Of a stretch of DNA of 64,000 bases, positions 11,261 through 21,679 are shown in pieces. Each line of letters opens with the position of its first letter. The first letter of the stretch is position 1. A program made the position numbers and the translations under genes. The stretch lies in NCBI GenBank assembly GCA_963575745.1, contig CAUYUJ010021159.1, positions 1-64,000 on the forward strand. Direction: 5' to 3'. The notes below the pieces were generated by a model, which was not told the origin of the DNA, made no database searches, and saw nothing but the letters and a program-made list of their open reading frames with translations. Source of the DNA: Prorocentrum cordatum. Taxonomy: Eukaryota; Sar; Dinophyceae; Prorocentrales; Prorocentraceae.

Positions 11261-12065
11261 CGAATGTCGCTGAGACTTGGCCTCCCCCCCCCAAGGGCGC
11301 TCCTTTTCCTTCTCCTTCTCCTGGACTTCTCGGCTTCTCGCCTGTGGCGCTCGCGCGCGACCGGGCCAGGGAGGCGCGGGAGGGCCGCGCGCTGGCGCGG
11401 GCACACGCCGGAGTCGTAAGTCCGCCAGCCGCTGCCAAGCGCTCGGTGCCGCCCAGCACAGCGCACCGGCGCCCATCTTACGCGTAAGTCGGACCTGTCC
11501 CTCTACAGGAGGAATATTCAGAAATAGCCAATAATAGGCAGGGGAACTATTTTTCATGTTTTGTCGACAACTTGTGAGCATTTGTTGGGTATTTTTCGTC
11601 CAGAGTCCCCCTGTAGGGTGACACGCCCGACTTAAGCTTACGCATGTGGTGCAGGCGGCATTCTCTTCTGGGCGAAGGACGGCAGCGCCGCCTGCCTCGT
11701 CGTGCCTGCCTCGCCGTCGGGGCCCCAGCGCCGATGTATGTCCACAGCTCGAGTCACGACTCCGAGGTCGGTCCGCACGCGAGCAGCGCGAGGGCGACGT
11801 CCACCTCAGTGCTGGGACACGGACACGCACCGCAGCAGGGTAGGACCAGCGGCGCGGCAGAAGGGGATATACTGGTCCAGGATGACTCTTATGGCCCCCG
11901 CCGACGGGCAAGCTGCCACCCCGTCGTCGATGTACCGCAACGTGTCCGGCCCGTGGATCCCCGCGCACTCGTCGACTGCAAGGCGGGTCGGTGGCTGCGC
12001 CAACGTCTCCGCCGCAGCCTTACCGGACATCCTTCATATTGATCCCTGATCGTGCCGCTCTCGTG
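11261..12065. other. Unassigned left flank of the duplication
   Basis: Single-copy-looking sequence before D1. Frames on both strands are open but Ala/Arg/Pro-rich, and no domain was recognised. A minus-strand TLRYIDDGVAA segment near 11950 superficially recalls an RT catalytic box but lacks flanking RT motifs. Confidence 0.35.
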
Positions 12066-12957
12066 CACGCCTGCTGCGCCCTGGCCGGGATCGCTCCGGG
12101 CCCAGCTGGGGTCTCGGCCGGCTGCGTGGCTGGGCAGTTCGCGGGGGCCTCCGCCAGGGCTGGGCGGGCCCACGGCGGCGGCGGCGTCACGCGCGCCGAT
12201 CCAGGGGACGCCGTCTCCACCTCGTCTCGCAGGTCACTAAGGAGGTCACGAAATCGGCGCCCCTGCGCCGTGCCGCGCGCCAAGACAAGCGTCGAGGAGC
12301 GAAGCCCGTGGGTTTCAGGACTTGTGCGTCCTGGTGCATGACGTCGTCGAGCCAAAGCCAGGCGCGCCCGTGCACTCCTTCCCAGAGTGTTCCCAGCAAC
12401 ATATTTGAGTGGCCCCACGTACGGTTAAGAAATGTTAAATCTGTGGCAAGACCAACGTCTGATCTGACTCCTCCCAGCAGGACAACGGCTAAAACGAGCG
12501 ACATTGGGTCCGATACTCCACCAACCTGATTGTCGCCGCATCACTTCTGGTTACCGTTCAATCCATCACGCGTCAAGGAATTGGGCGATGTCCTGGCATA
12601 TGTTGATCGGCCAGAGGCTAGTGGTGGAACGAATACAGCGCGGGCCTGATTGGTGTTTGGGCGAATATTTCGGCAACAACCACCTTGACGACGTGACGCA
12701 CATGTGACGGGATAAGTTGGCCATGCATGTGGCCCCCCTTTTACCGGCCAAGGCGGACGACTTCAATGTTGCTGCGGCGAAGCCTAGGCCATCTCCGCCC
12801 GCTCGCAAGCTGTAAATGGTTCGGGGGCCTCTGCTCTGTACGGGCTTGCGTCTGTCTTCCTGACGGCTCGGGTTTTCCGTTCCATGGCATCTGCGTCGGC
12901 TTGATTCCGCGGGAAAGCATTCTGCGCTCGGGTGAGTGTGCGTTCCTGCGAGAGCCA

Positions 12958-13478
12958 CTACGCGAGGGAGCGCTCCGCTCGACCTGGGGCGCTCTTGCGG
13001 AGGGAAGCGTACTTCTGATAGGTCACCCGGCGGGCGGCCCACATTGCATCTTCAGTCGCTTGCTTGAACTCCGCGAACGTTTCGAAGCTCCCTTGGGCGG
13101 GCCCTGGCGCCTTGCGCTTAGGAGCCCGTTGCTGTGAACCTGCAACCTTGACGCGTGTCGGGCCACAACCATCACGATGTCGCGGCACCAAGCCACGCAA
13201 TCCGAGATTCCGCGTCGCTTTTTGCTCGACGATTTGCCCCCCAGCATTGGCGGAGCCAGGACCTGGTCGGACTGTGAGGGGCCCACGGCATCAGCAAGTA
13301 GGTTCAGGAAGGGTGTGACAGTTTGTAGCGCTGCGTCCCATTTGTCAGCTGAAGCCCAAGTGACCAGGCCGACAATTGCATCATACCGAAGAGTGGGATC
13401 CTGTGGGAGGTTCCTGCGGATCATCTTGTGACCCGAAGCCATCACGAAGGAGTCTGATACGCTGACTTGGACGATCAC
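12958..13478 (-). pseudogene. Possible minus-strand coding fragment, frameshifted (D1)
   Basis: Two overlapping minus-strand frames look protein-like. The first (13478 down to about 13210) holds SDSFVMASGHKMIRRNLPQD, LVTWASADKWDAALQTVTPF and VLAPPMLGGKSSSKKR. The second (about 13200 to 12958) holds GSFETFAEFKQATEDAMWAA, RRVTYQKYASLRK and a stop. They are in different frames, so this is either a frameshifted pseudogene or two exons with an unseen intron. The same break is present in D2 and so predates the duplication. I do not recognise the family. Further minus-strand Ala/Pro-rich coding-like sequence (GRRFRDLLSDLRDEVE) at 12030-12330 may belong to the same gene. Confidence 0.4.
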
Positions 13479-13627
13479 TGTCCGCGAGGCTAAAATTGAG
13501 GGCAGGGCTGTGCCTGATATTTGTGTTGGTACGGGGGGGTGAGTAGCTGTATGCCGGCCTCAGTGGCCATCGCCTGCTTTGTTGTGTTTGCGCTGGACTG
13601 GACACACTTGGCGCACCTGCAACCAGG

Positions 13628-13667
13628 GCTGTAGTAGTAGTAGTAGTAGTCGTCGTCGTCGTCGTTG

Positions 13668-13699
<32 letters not shown>

Positions 13700-13786
13700 G
13701 TCGCGTCGTCGTCGTCGTAGTCGTAGTTGTAGTCGTAGTCGTAGTAGTTGTAATAGCCGTACTACTACTACGAGTTGCAGTCGCCA

Positions 13787-13835
<49 letters not shown>

Positions 13836-13935
13836 TGTAGTAGTAGTAGCAGTAGTAGCAGTAGTAGCAGTAGTAGCAGTAGTAGCAGTAGTAGCAGTAG
13901 TAGTAGTAGTAGTCGTCGTAGTCGTTGTATTATTG
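13628..13935 (+). repeat. (GTA/GTC)n microsatellite (D1)
   Basis: Compound trinucleotide tract: GTA, then GTC, then GTA with regular GTAGCA interruptions. It encodes poly-Val, poly-Ser or poly-Thr depending on frame and is not coding. The D2 counterpart is at 35548-35853, with different repeat numbers. Confidence 0.95.
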
Positions 13936-14140
13936 TTCCCCAATCAGAGCTTGCCTCTGTAGGGGCCCTAGCGGATTGATATGGTCAGGTTAGGATTGCC
14001 GCCGATTTTTGCCGCACGCCCGGTTGCCCACTTGAACGACGGGGGGTTTGGCACTGTTTACGATGCTTAGACGAAGTAGTGCACATACATTGTAAGACTA
14101 TACATGCTACTTGTATGTGAATTGCAATCGTGTTGCATGT

Positions 14141-14189
<49 letters not shown>

Positions 14190-14531
14190 TAAGTTCCTAA
14201 CGCACTTGTCGGCATTGCCATGTAGTTGTCGACAAAACGAAGCTCGCGTATGTGATGCAGCGTTTAGGGCCCCAGAGGGCTAAACCCGCTAAGTGGTTTA
14301 GGCAACGCGCCTCCCATGCGCATGATTGTTTGTTTTGTTGGCTTTGGCAGCAAGAAAGACATGATATTCGCTCGTGTCGTTTCCCGCGGGGCTTGGCCGA
14401 GAGCGTGTTTACCTAGAAATTTGAGCAGCTATTGGAGCGCGGGTCTGTGGTCTTCTCGGGGGGCAGCTTCGCTAGCACACATGTGGCACAAAACTGTAAG
14501 ATCCAAGGGGGCCCTGACGCTGACAAATCTG
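13936..14531 (+). promoter_or_regulatory. AT-richer 5' flank of gene A with (TA)n (D1)
   Basis: The only clearly AT-rich stretch of D1. It includes a 45-bp (TA)n run at 14143-14187 and ends at the SL relic of gene A. Dinoflagellate promoters are poorly defined and often lack a TATA box, so a promoter role is inferred from position only. No specific factor site is claimed. Confidence 0.3.
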
Positions 14532-14553
14532 TCCGTAGCCATTTTGGCTTCAG
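14532..14553 (+). other. Relic spliced leader upstream of gene A1
   Basis: The bases TCCGTAGCCATTTTGGCT match the first 18 nt of the dinoflagellate spliced leader exactly. The following TCAG differs from the expected CAAG. The relic lies 63 bp before the gene A1 ATG at 14616. In dinoflagellates the SL is added to mRNA by trans-splicing, so an SL copy in genomic DNA next to a gene implies that a mature mRNA was copied back into the genome. The same relic is at 36448-36469 in D2. Confidence 0.8.
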
Positions 14554-14615
14554 GTTGGATTTCGGCCAGATTGTTTCCCAGATATCTGATTCAGAGTTGT
14601 TGAGGATTTCCTTCG

Positions 14616-14734
14616 ATGGGCGACCGCTGCGAACACTACAGCAAACATCTGGTGGATGAAGGAGATGCCATTTTGGCACAAGCAGATTGTGGATCGGTAC
14701 CTATATTGACAGTTGCGTTGGAGTTCATCGATTT
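14616..14734 (+). CDS. Gene A1, first-exon 5' part (interrupted)
   Basis: ATG at 14616 opens MGDRCEHYSKHLVDEGDA..., continuing to ALEFIDF at 14734. There D1 departs from D2 and the 4.57 kb insert begins. In D2 the same sentence runs straight into CENNNMMYK. The D1 reading frame continues 60 codons into the insert before a stop, giving a chimeric tail unlikely to be functional. An alternative start for gene A is the ATG-ATG pair at 19320 beyond the insert, which would leave this segment as 5' UTR. Confidence 0.45.
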
Positions 14735-14741
14735 CGATTTT

Positions 14742-17700
14742 CCCCACATCCAAAGTGGGGTTCTTGTTCTTGTTTTCTCTGCACACCCCGCGCAGGAACA
14801 CTCACCCCACCCCTCTCCTCTTCTGCCTCATCATGCGGATGAGAATTCCGTCGTCACTTTTGGGCTCCTGGGGCGTGAATTTGGAGGAAGTATCAGGCGG
14901 GAGCGTCGTCTGTGAGTGAATTGCGAGGAAGTCTCAGGCGGGAGCCCCCTCCCTATGGGTCCCGCTTCATGTTGGTAATCCGAGGCGGGTCATCGGAACC
15001 TTGTAACTGTCGTCACTTTTGGGCTCCTGGGGCGTGAATTTGGAGGAGTATCAAGCGGGGAGCGTCGTCTGTGAGTGAATTGCGAGGAAGTCTCAGGCGG
15101 GAGCCCCCTCCCTATGGGGCCCGCACTTCATGTTGGTAATCCGAGGCGGGTCATCGGAACCCTGTAACTGTCGTCACTTTTGGGCTCCTGGGGCGTGAAT
15201 ATGGAGGAAGTATCAAGCGGGAACGTCGTCTGTGAGTGAATTGCGAGGAAGTCTCAGGCGGGAGCCCCTCCCTATGGGGCCCGCACTTCATGTTGGTAAT
15301 CCGAGGCGGGTCATCGGAACCTTGTAACTGTCGTCACTTTTGGGCTCCTGGGGCGTGAATTTGGAGGAAGTATCAAGCGGGAACGTCGTCTGTGAGTGAA
15401 TTGCGAGGAAGTCTCAGGCGGGAGCCATGTGGACACGAAATCCAAAGCGGGTCATCGGAACTTGTAACTGTCGTCCTTTTGGCTCCTGGGGCGTGAATTT
15501 GGCGAAGTATCAGCGGGAACAGTCGTCGTGTGATTGAATGCGCGGAAGTCACTCAGCGGGAGCCCCCTCCCTAATGGGCCCCCGCACTTCATTGTTGGTA
15601 TCCGAGCGGGTCCATGCGGAAACCCTGTAAGACTGTCGTCACTTTTGGGCTCCTGTGCGTTCCAATGTGGAGGAAGTATCAAGCGGGCGCATCGTCTGTG
15701 AGTGAATTGCGAGGAAGTCTCAGGCGGGAGCCCCCTTCCTATGGGGCCCGCACTTCATGTTGGTAATCCGAGGCGGGTCATCGGAACCCTGTAACTGTCG
15801 TTACTTCCCCACATCCAAAGTGGGGTTCTTGTTCCCCGCATCCAAAGTGGGGTTCTTGTTTTCTTTGCACACCCCGCGCAGGAACACTCACCCCACCCCC
15901 TCTCCTCTTCTGCCTCATCATGCGGGTGAGAATTCCGTCGTCACTTTTGGGCTCCTGGGGCGTGAATTTGGAGGAAGTATCAGGCGGGAGCGTCGTCTGT
16001 GAGTGAATTGCGAGGAAGTCTCTGGCGGGAGCCCCCTCCCTATGGGTCCCGCACTTCATGTTGGTAATCCGAGGCGGGTCATCGGAACCTTGTAACTGTC
16101 GTCACTTTTGGGCTCCTGGGGCGTGAATTTGGAGGAATTAATCAGCGGGGAGCGTCGTTGTGAGTGATTGCGAGGAAGTCTCAGCGGGAAGCCCCCTCCC
16201 TATGGGGCACGCACTTTCATGTGGTAATCGAGGGGTCATCGGAACCCTTTACCTGTCGTCACTTTTGTGTGCTCCTGGGCGTGAAATATGGAGAAGTAAT
16301 CAACGTAGCGTTCGTCTGTGAGTGAAGAATTGCCAGGAAAGTCTCAGGCGGGAACCCCCTCCCTATGGGGCCCGCAAATCATGTTATTAATCCGAGGCGG
16401 GTCCTCCTGAAACATGTAACTGTCGTCACTTTTGGGCTCCTGAGGCTTGAATATGGAAGAAGTATCGAGCGGGTGCCTCGTCTGTGAGTGAAGTGTGAGG
16501 AAGTCTCAGGCGTGAGCCCCCTTCCCTATGGGGCCCGCAGATCATGTTTGGTAAATTCCGCAAGCGGGTCATCGAACCCTGTAGCTGTCGTCCAACTTTT
16601 GTTGGGCTCCTGGGGCGTGAATTTGGAGGAAAGTATCAAGCGGGAAGCGTCGTCTGTGGTGAATTGCGAGGAAGTCTCAGCGGGAGCCCCCTCCTATTGG
16701 GGCCCGCACTTCATGTTGTTGGGAGCGGACGTCAATCCGAGGCGGGTCATCGGGATCCTGTAACTGTCGTCACTTTTGGGCTCCTGGGGCGTGAATCTGG
16801 AGGAAGTATCTAGCGGGAGCGTCGTCTGTGAGTGAATTGCGAGGAAGTCTCAGGCGGGAGCCCCCTTCCTATGGGGCCCGCACTTCATGTTGGTAATCCG
16901 AGGCGGGTCATCGGAACCCTGTAACTGTCGTTACTTCCCCACATCCAAAGTGGGGTTCTTGTTTTCTCCGCACACCCCCGCGCAGGAGAGAGATCTCACT
17001 CACCCCCTCTTCTCCTCGCACTCATTCACACACACATCATCATCACTCGCACTCTCTCACACGCTCACGAACATCATCGTCATCATCGGTATCGGCATCA
17101 TCCTCATTCAAACATCATCATCGCCACCACCACCCACAAACAATCATCATCCTCTTCACCACTCATCTTCACCACCACTCATCATCCTCATCCTCATCAT
17201 CGTTGAGTAAAGTGTGAGGAAGTCTCAGGCGGGAGCCCCCTCCCTATGGGGCCCGCAGATCATGTTGGTAATCCGAGCGGGTCATCGGAACCCTGTAACT
17301 GTCGTCACTCTTGGGCTCCCCAGGCCTGAAAATGGAGGAAGTCTCAGGCGGGAGCCTCGTCTGTGAGTGAATTGGGAGGAGGTCTCAGGCGGGAGCTCCC
17401 TCCCTATGGGGCCCGCAGATCACGTTGGTAATCCGAGCGGGTCATCGGAATCCTGTAACTGTCGTCACTTTTGGGCTCCTCAAGCCGAATATGGAGGAAT
17501 CCTCAGGCGGGAGCCCGTCTGTGAGTGCATTCCTGAGGAAAGGCCGCAGCGGGAGCCCCCTCCCTATGGGGCCCGCAGATCATGTTGGTAATCCGAGCGG
17601 GTCATCCAAACCCTGTAACTGTCGTCACTTTTGGGCTCCTCAAGCTTGAGTACGGAGGAAGTCTCAGGCGGGAGCCTCGTCTGTGAGTGAATTGTGAGGA

Positions 17701-18345
17701 AGTCACAGGCGGGAGCCCCTCCCTATGGGGCCCGCGCTTCATGTTGGTAATCCGAAGGCGGTCATCGGAAAACCCTGTAACTGTCGTCTGCTGCTGGAGT
17801 GCCTCAAGCTGAAGACGGAGGGAGTCCTCAGGCGGAGCCCTCCGTCTGTGAGGTGACTGCGAGGAAGTCTCAGGCGGGAGCCCCTCCCTATGGGCCGCGC
17901 AATCCCTATGGTAGAGAAATAGTAAATCCGAGCGGTCATCGGGAACCCTGTAACTGTGTCGTCACTTTTGGCTCCGTCAAGCTTGAAAATTTTGGAGGAA
18001 GTCCCCTCTGGCGGGAGCGTTTACCCCCCCCCCCCCCCACCCCCCCCCCCCCCCCGGTTTTCCACCTTGTGAGTGAATTGTGAAGAAGTCTCAGGCGGGA
18101 GCCCCCTCCCTATGGGGCCCGCAGATCATGTTGGTAATCCGAGCGGGTCATCGGAATCCTGTAACTGTCGTCAATTTGGGGCTCCTCAAGCCTGAATATG
18201 GAGGAAGTCTCAGGCGGGAGCCTCGTCTGTGAGTGAACTGCGAGGAAGTCTCAGGCGGGAGCCCCCTCCCTATGGGGCCCTCAGATCATGTTGGTAATCC
18301 GAGCAGGTCATCCAAAACCTGTAACTGTCGTCAATTTTGGGTTCT
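14742..18345 (+). repeat. 161-bp tandem array with embedded hairpins
   Basis: About 19 copies of a unit of roughly 161 bp. Marker words are GAGGAAGTCTCAGGCGGGAG, CCCTCCCTATGGGGCCCGCA, GGTAATCCGAGGCGGGTCAT and CTGTCGTCACTTTTGGGCTC. Spacing of the TCATCGGAAC word is 161, 160 and similar. The hairpin CCCCACATCCAAAGTGGGG (6-bp stem) occurs at 14742, 15807 and 16937, with a CCCCGC variant at 15834. This marks a higher-order period of about 1.1 kb. Units near 15450-15680 and 16140-16560 are rich in small indels. (CATCAT)-type simple repeat lies at 17020-17205 and a C-run at 18021-18055. Confidence 0.9.
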
Positions 18346-18412
18346 CGCGCTGCCAGAACGCAGTTCCCAGGCCACATTTTGGATGCAAACAGGAAGTTTT
18401 TGGGCTCCTCAG

Positions 18413-18895
18413 GTCGCCGAGGTGCTGCGACAGGGCGCCGAAGGCGCCGACGACGACGGCCAGGCCGAGGCGCGGGCGCGGAGCTTGCTGATGTTCAGGC
18501 CCAGCGAAAGGGAGTTCACATGGCAGAGCTCGGTGGCGCACAGCGTGCGCCGCTCGGGGTTCACCCTGACGCACGCGTCCTACCTGACCTCCACGCTGTC
18601 GCAGGGCCAGACGCTGCGCAAGGGCGTCACCATCGACTGAGCGAGAGACGAGGACGCTGGCCGCACGGGCATGTCGGACGAGCAGTGGTGGCTGCACCTC
18701 TACGTCATGTTCTCCCGCGCCACGTGCATGCGGAACATGCTGATCCTGCGGCCGCCGCCGCGAGAGTTCCTGGAGTGCGGGCCGCCGGCGTCCCTGCGGA
18801 AGGCGCTCCTTGAGTTCGACAAGAGAACGGTTTTGTCCAGGGCGGAGGCGAAGCAGCTCGCGGCAGAGCTGGGCTTCGTGCTGCCTTCCGCCTGA
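18413..18895 (+). pseudogene. PIF1-like helicase C-terminal fragment with in-frame TGA
   Basis: The frame is open from a splice-like CTCAG at 18408-18412 to TGA at 18893-18895, broken once by TGA at 18638-18640. Before the stop, RRSGFTLTHASYLTSTLSQG and QTLRKGVTID match the helicase motif V region. After it, WWLHLYVMFSRAT matches motif VI (Y-V-x-x-S-R-A), followed by LILRPPPREFLECGPP, a tail I associate with dinoflagellate PIF1-like/UvrD_C-like proteins. These enzymes unwind DNA 5' to 3' using ATP. The Walker A/B part is absent, so only a 3' exon is present. Family relatives have Cys just after VTID as I recall, so TGC/TGT to TGA is the likely lesion. The fragment lies within the D1-only segment. 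Confidence 0.7.
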
Positions 18896-19303
18896 GCGCG
18901 GCTGCGCCTCGCTCGAAGCCCGCGGGGTTTTCCCAACGGCTTGGTCTTGCGCGCCAACGGCTCGCGGGGTTGTCCCGACAGCCTGGCCCGCGGGGTTGTC
19001 CCAACGGCTGCGCGACGTGACCTGTAGAGAACGCGCCTGTGCTGGCCGTGGCGGCGACGGCGCCGAGGAACATCGACATGCGCGCTCATGCGACAGGAAG
19101 GGGAGGAGGTGGCGGGGCGCGGAACAAACAGGGGGGCGAGGATGGGGACAACGTAAGGAGTGGAAGGGGGGCCCGCGCCAAGGCGAGAGGAAATATACGC
19201 AGAGGAGACAGCCAGGACGCCTCACCAACCACGAGGACGACGGTGATGGCTTTTTCCAGATTCGCCCAGAGGATTCTTATGTGGGGTTCTTCCGTCGGAG
19301 TAA

Positions 19304-19543
19304 TTGTGAGAATAACAATATGATGTACAAGAGCGTGCTCAAGTCGAAGCACGTGCTGTGCCACCCGAAGAACAGAGGATCGTTAGGCTTGAACCCGTAC
19401 AACTGCCACCTCAATTTGGCCAGCGTCCATCGTGTTGGAGCTAACCCAGCGGAGTTGCATGGCGCCGTCGCTTTCGAGATTTCTGCCAAGAAGGCCGTGG
19501 CTGACGCAGAGATCGGCGCCAACAAGCAGTTTGTCCAGCTCTA
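19304..19543 (+). CDS. Gene A1, first-exon 3' part
   Basis: Homologous to the D2 first exon from CENNNMMYKSVLKSKHVL onward, through LGLNPYNCHLNLASVHRVGA and GAVAFEISAKKAVADAEIGA to KQFVQL, then TAG at 19541-19543. Coding probably leaves this exon by splicing before the TAG. A GC donor inside AAG-CAG would join in frame to the TPMKEIADD of exon 2 (inference). One codon pair (HR) is missing relative to D2, which has a 6-bp repeat CATCGT. ATG-ATG at 19320-19325 is a possible start. Confidence 0.5.
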
Positions 19544-19890
19544 GGGCGGCCTTGTGGCGCCCGTCTCTGGTTGCGAGCGCGCGCTGAGCGTCGGCTGCGG
19601 GCGCGTGGCGGGCGCTTGCCGCGCGGCCATCGCGGGGCGCAGGACATGAGGAGGAGGAGGAGGAGGAGGAGGGAGAGAGGAGGGGTATGAGGAGGAGGAG
19701 GATAGTAGAGGAGGGGGATGATGAGGAGGAGAGGAGGAGGGGGGGGAGGGTGGGGAGAAGGAGGGGGGGGTGTGGGGGGTGGGGGGCGGGGGGGGGGGTT
19801 GGGGGGGGGGGGGGGTGGGGAGGGAGGATAGCTGCGGGGGCGGAGCGGTCATGCATGGACCCCCCCCCCCCCCCCCCCCCCCTCTGCCAG
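19544..19890 (+). other. Putative intron of gene A1: GC-rich, G-run and C-run
   Basis: This stretch separates the two coding parts of gene A. It contains (GGA)n, long G runs (19738-19816) and a 22-base C run (19861-19882). It ends in CTCTGCCAG, a good 3' splice site with a pyrimidine tract. A purine-rich half followed by a pyrimidine-rich half could form a hairpin or quadruplex in RNA. The D2 equivalent is shorter and holds a perfect palindrome. Confidence 0.45.
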
Positions 19891-21679
19891 GACTCCGATG
19901 AAGGAGATTGCTGACGACCAGGGCCGCGTTGACATGACCAAGCTAAGGAAGTCGAAACACTTGACCGCCATGCTCGACAGCGGATGGGAGTGGAAAATCT
20001 TAAAATGGCAGGTGGGGGGCGCGTGGGATAGGGCACCTGACATCATCCAGTCAGCCTTGAATGCGTTTCACGGCGTCGGCGCGGACGCTTCGGAGATGGA
20101 GGTTGCCATGTCAATCGCAGAGCGTGTCCAAGCTGCAGTCGAGAGGGGCGACGCCTCGGCCGACGCATGGAGCGACGCCGTCGCCGAGGCATGCGCCTCC
20201 AAGCCAGCTTGCACCAGCTACGCTGAGAAGATCGGCATGTTCGTGCGTCTGTGCGGCGGCGGCAGCGACGCACCAGTCACCAGGAAGCTAGACTCAATTG
20301 CCAAGCAGTGGAATGACACTCGCAAGCTTGGCTCCGAGTTTCTGGGCGCCGTGGTCGACGCCAAGCTGCGCGCGACCAAGGCAATGCCGCGCGTCCGCAG
20401 CTGCTTGCTGGCCGTCAACATGGCCGCCGAGAAGTGCGTGGACGGCATCGCCCGCTTGCTCACGAAATCCGACGTCGTCGCTTTGCAGGGCAAGGCCGAG
20501 CGGGCCGACGTCGAGCGCCTGGAGCTAGAGCTGGAGAGGGCGTCAGACTTGATGGCGAGCATCGACGTGCAACAGAAGTTGCCCGACACGGACCTATTGG
20601 AGATCGAGGGGCGATTCATCATTCGACGCGGCGCCCACCTCTGCGGCAAGGGGAAGCAGACCTTCGAGAAGGTGGCGCACGAGAAGTTGTCGGACACCAT
20701 CTTGTTGCTCATGAGGGGGATACACGACATTGTTGACAAGAGTGGCAAACACAAAGACATCGAGATGCACCTCCCTGCGTCGTGGGAGACGGCGCTGATC
20801 TCTCAGCCGTCGGATCCCGAGGTGGAGGCAGCGCCGAGCGGCGAGCAGCCCCGCTCGAGCGAGCACCGAGCGCTGTCGCTGGGCGAAGTTGGCAGCAGCG
20901 CCCATTCGGCATCACAGAAAGGCTTCAACGTGGGCGACAAGGTCGTGGAGAAGGGCATGGGGAAGGAGCACGGGATCTACGTGGTCGAGCAGATCGGTGA
21001 CGAGGTGAAGCTGAGGGAGGTCAACCCGTTCAAGGACGACTACGTCGAGGTTTCCATCGGGCTCTCGATCTTCCCCCAGATGTGGCTGGCCTACAAGAGC
21101 GAGCTGCCTGGCAAGATCGAGGGCGATTGGGCTGCGCGCCACGTCAGCCCGACCACGCCCGTCGTCGCCGTCGACGTCGCGAGGAGCAAGCTATTGGTTG
21201 CTCTTGCGTTGGCGTCCAGTGAGAGGAACAGCGAGTTCGCGGACCAGGTATACTTGTGTTGCAAGCCAGCAGCCGTCAGGGCAGCTGCGCCGATAAAGAA
21301 GGAGGAGTTCCGCATCGTGCCTGCATGCCCCCTCGGCGCGATCTCGACGACCAAGGGGGCCGACAGCGTCTGGAGTGGCCACGCTGTGGGGGCCGAGTCG
21401 ACGAAGATCTACCTGAACAAGTCCGTCCAGCCGAGGGAGCCGAACGCTGCCGATTGGAAGCACGAGTCGCTGGTCGACGTCATTTGGTGGATTGGTAGCA
21501 CAGGCTCGGAGACAGACGCAAACGTCGCCATAAAGCATGATATTATTTGTGGATCCACGGTACCAGTACTGACGAACACCAAGCTGATCAAGAAGCATGC
21601 GCTTCTTCAGTTTTTTAAGCCTAAGCCTGCTCACGTCGCCTTGGACGGGGCGACCGCAAGGAAGAGGAAGCGCGCTTAG
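19891..21679 (+). CDS. Gene A1, main exon: unknown dinoflagellate protein
   Basis: The largest intact coding stretch of D1. The first ATG is at 19898 and the stop TAG at 21677-21679, giving 593 codons. The exon probably starts at 19891 after CTCTGCCAG. Composition is balanced. Residues 1-190 look mostly helical (TKLRKSKHLTAMLDSGWEW, DIIQSALNAFHGVGADASE). Residues about 198-225 are a charged helix (ERADVERLELELERASDLMA). Residues about 342-385 (FNVGDKVVEKG, GIYVVEQIGDEVKLREV) resemble a small SH3/KOW-like beta-barrel by eye. The C-terminus is basic (RKRKRA) and could be a nuclear signal. No catalytic motif, signal peptide or membrane segment is visible. I do not recognise the family. D2 carries the same exon in broken form, so this is the only complete reading here. 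Its upstream exon is interrupted by the D1-only insert. Confidence 0.7.

Larger units (their letters stand above)
14735..19303 (+). other. 4.57 kb segment present only in D1
   Basis: Relative to D2 this segment interrupts gene A after TTCATCGATTT, and homology resumes at TTGTGAGAATAAC (19304). No target-site duplication is visible. CGATTT is doubled at the left edge but absent at the right. It contains the 161-bp array and the 3' exon of a PIF1-like helicase, followed by about 400 bp (18896-19303) with three copies of a CGGGGTTGTCCCAACGGC-like motif. It could be an insertion in D1, a deletion in D2, or an intron lost through retroposition. Confidence 0.7.

Noticed and set aside
11806-12030. 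Minus-strand TLRYIDDGVAA as an RT catalytic box
   Set aside because: No other RT motif flanks it and the frame ends within 40 residues.
12345-12366. Minus-strand CTTTGGCTCGACG as an SL relic
   Set aside because: Only about 9 bases match, the CAAG end is missing and no coding start follows.
14532-14553. An SL RNA gene rather than a relic
   Set aside because: GT does follow the SL-like bases, but the last four bases are wrong (TCAG for CAAG). No SL RNA-like short hairpin transcript or tandem SL unit surrounds it, and it lies just before an ORF as in genes B and C.
14990-18330. CRISPR-like direct repeats
   Set aside because: Units are 161 bp and contiguous, with no unique spacers and no cas genes. 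It is a eukaryotic satellite-type array.
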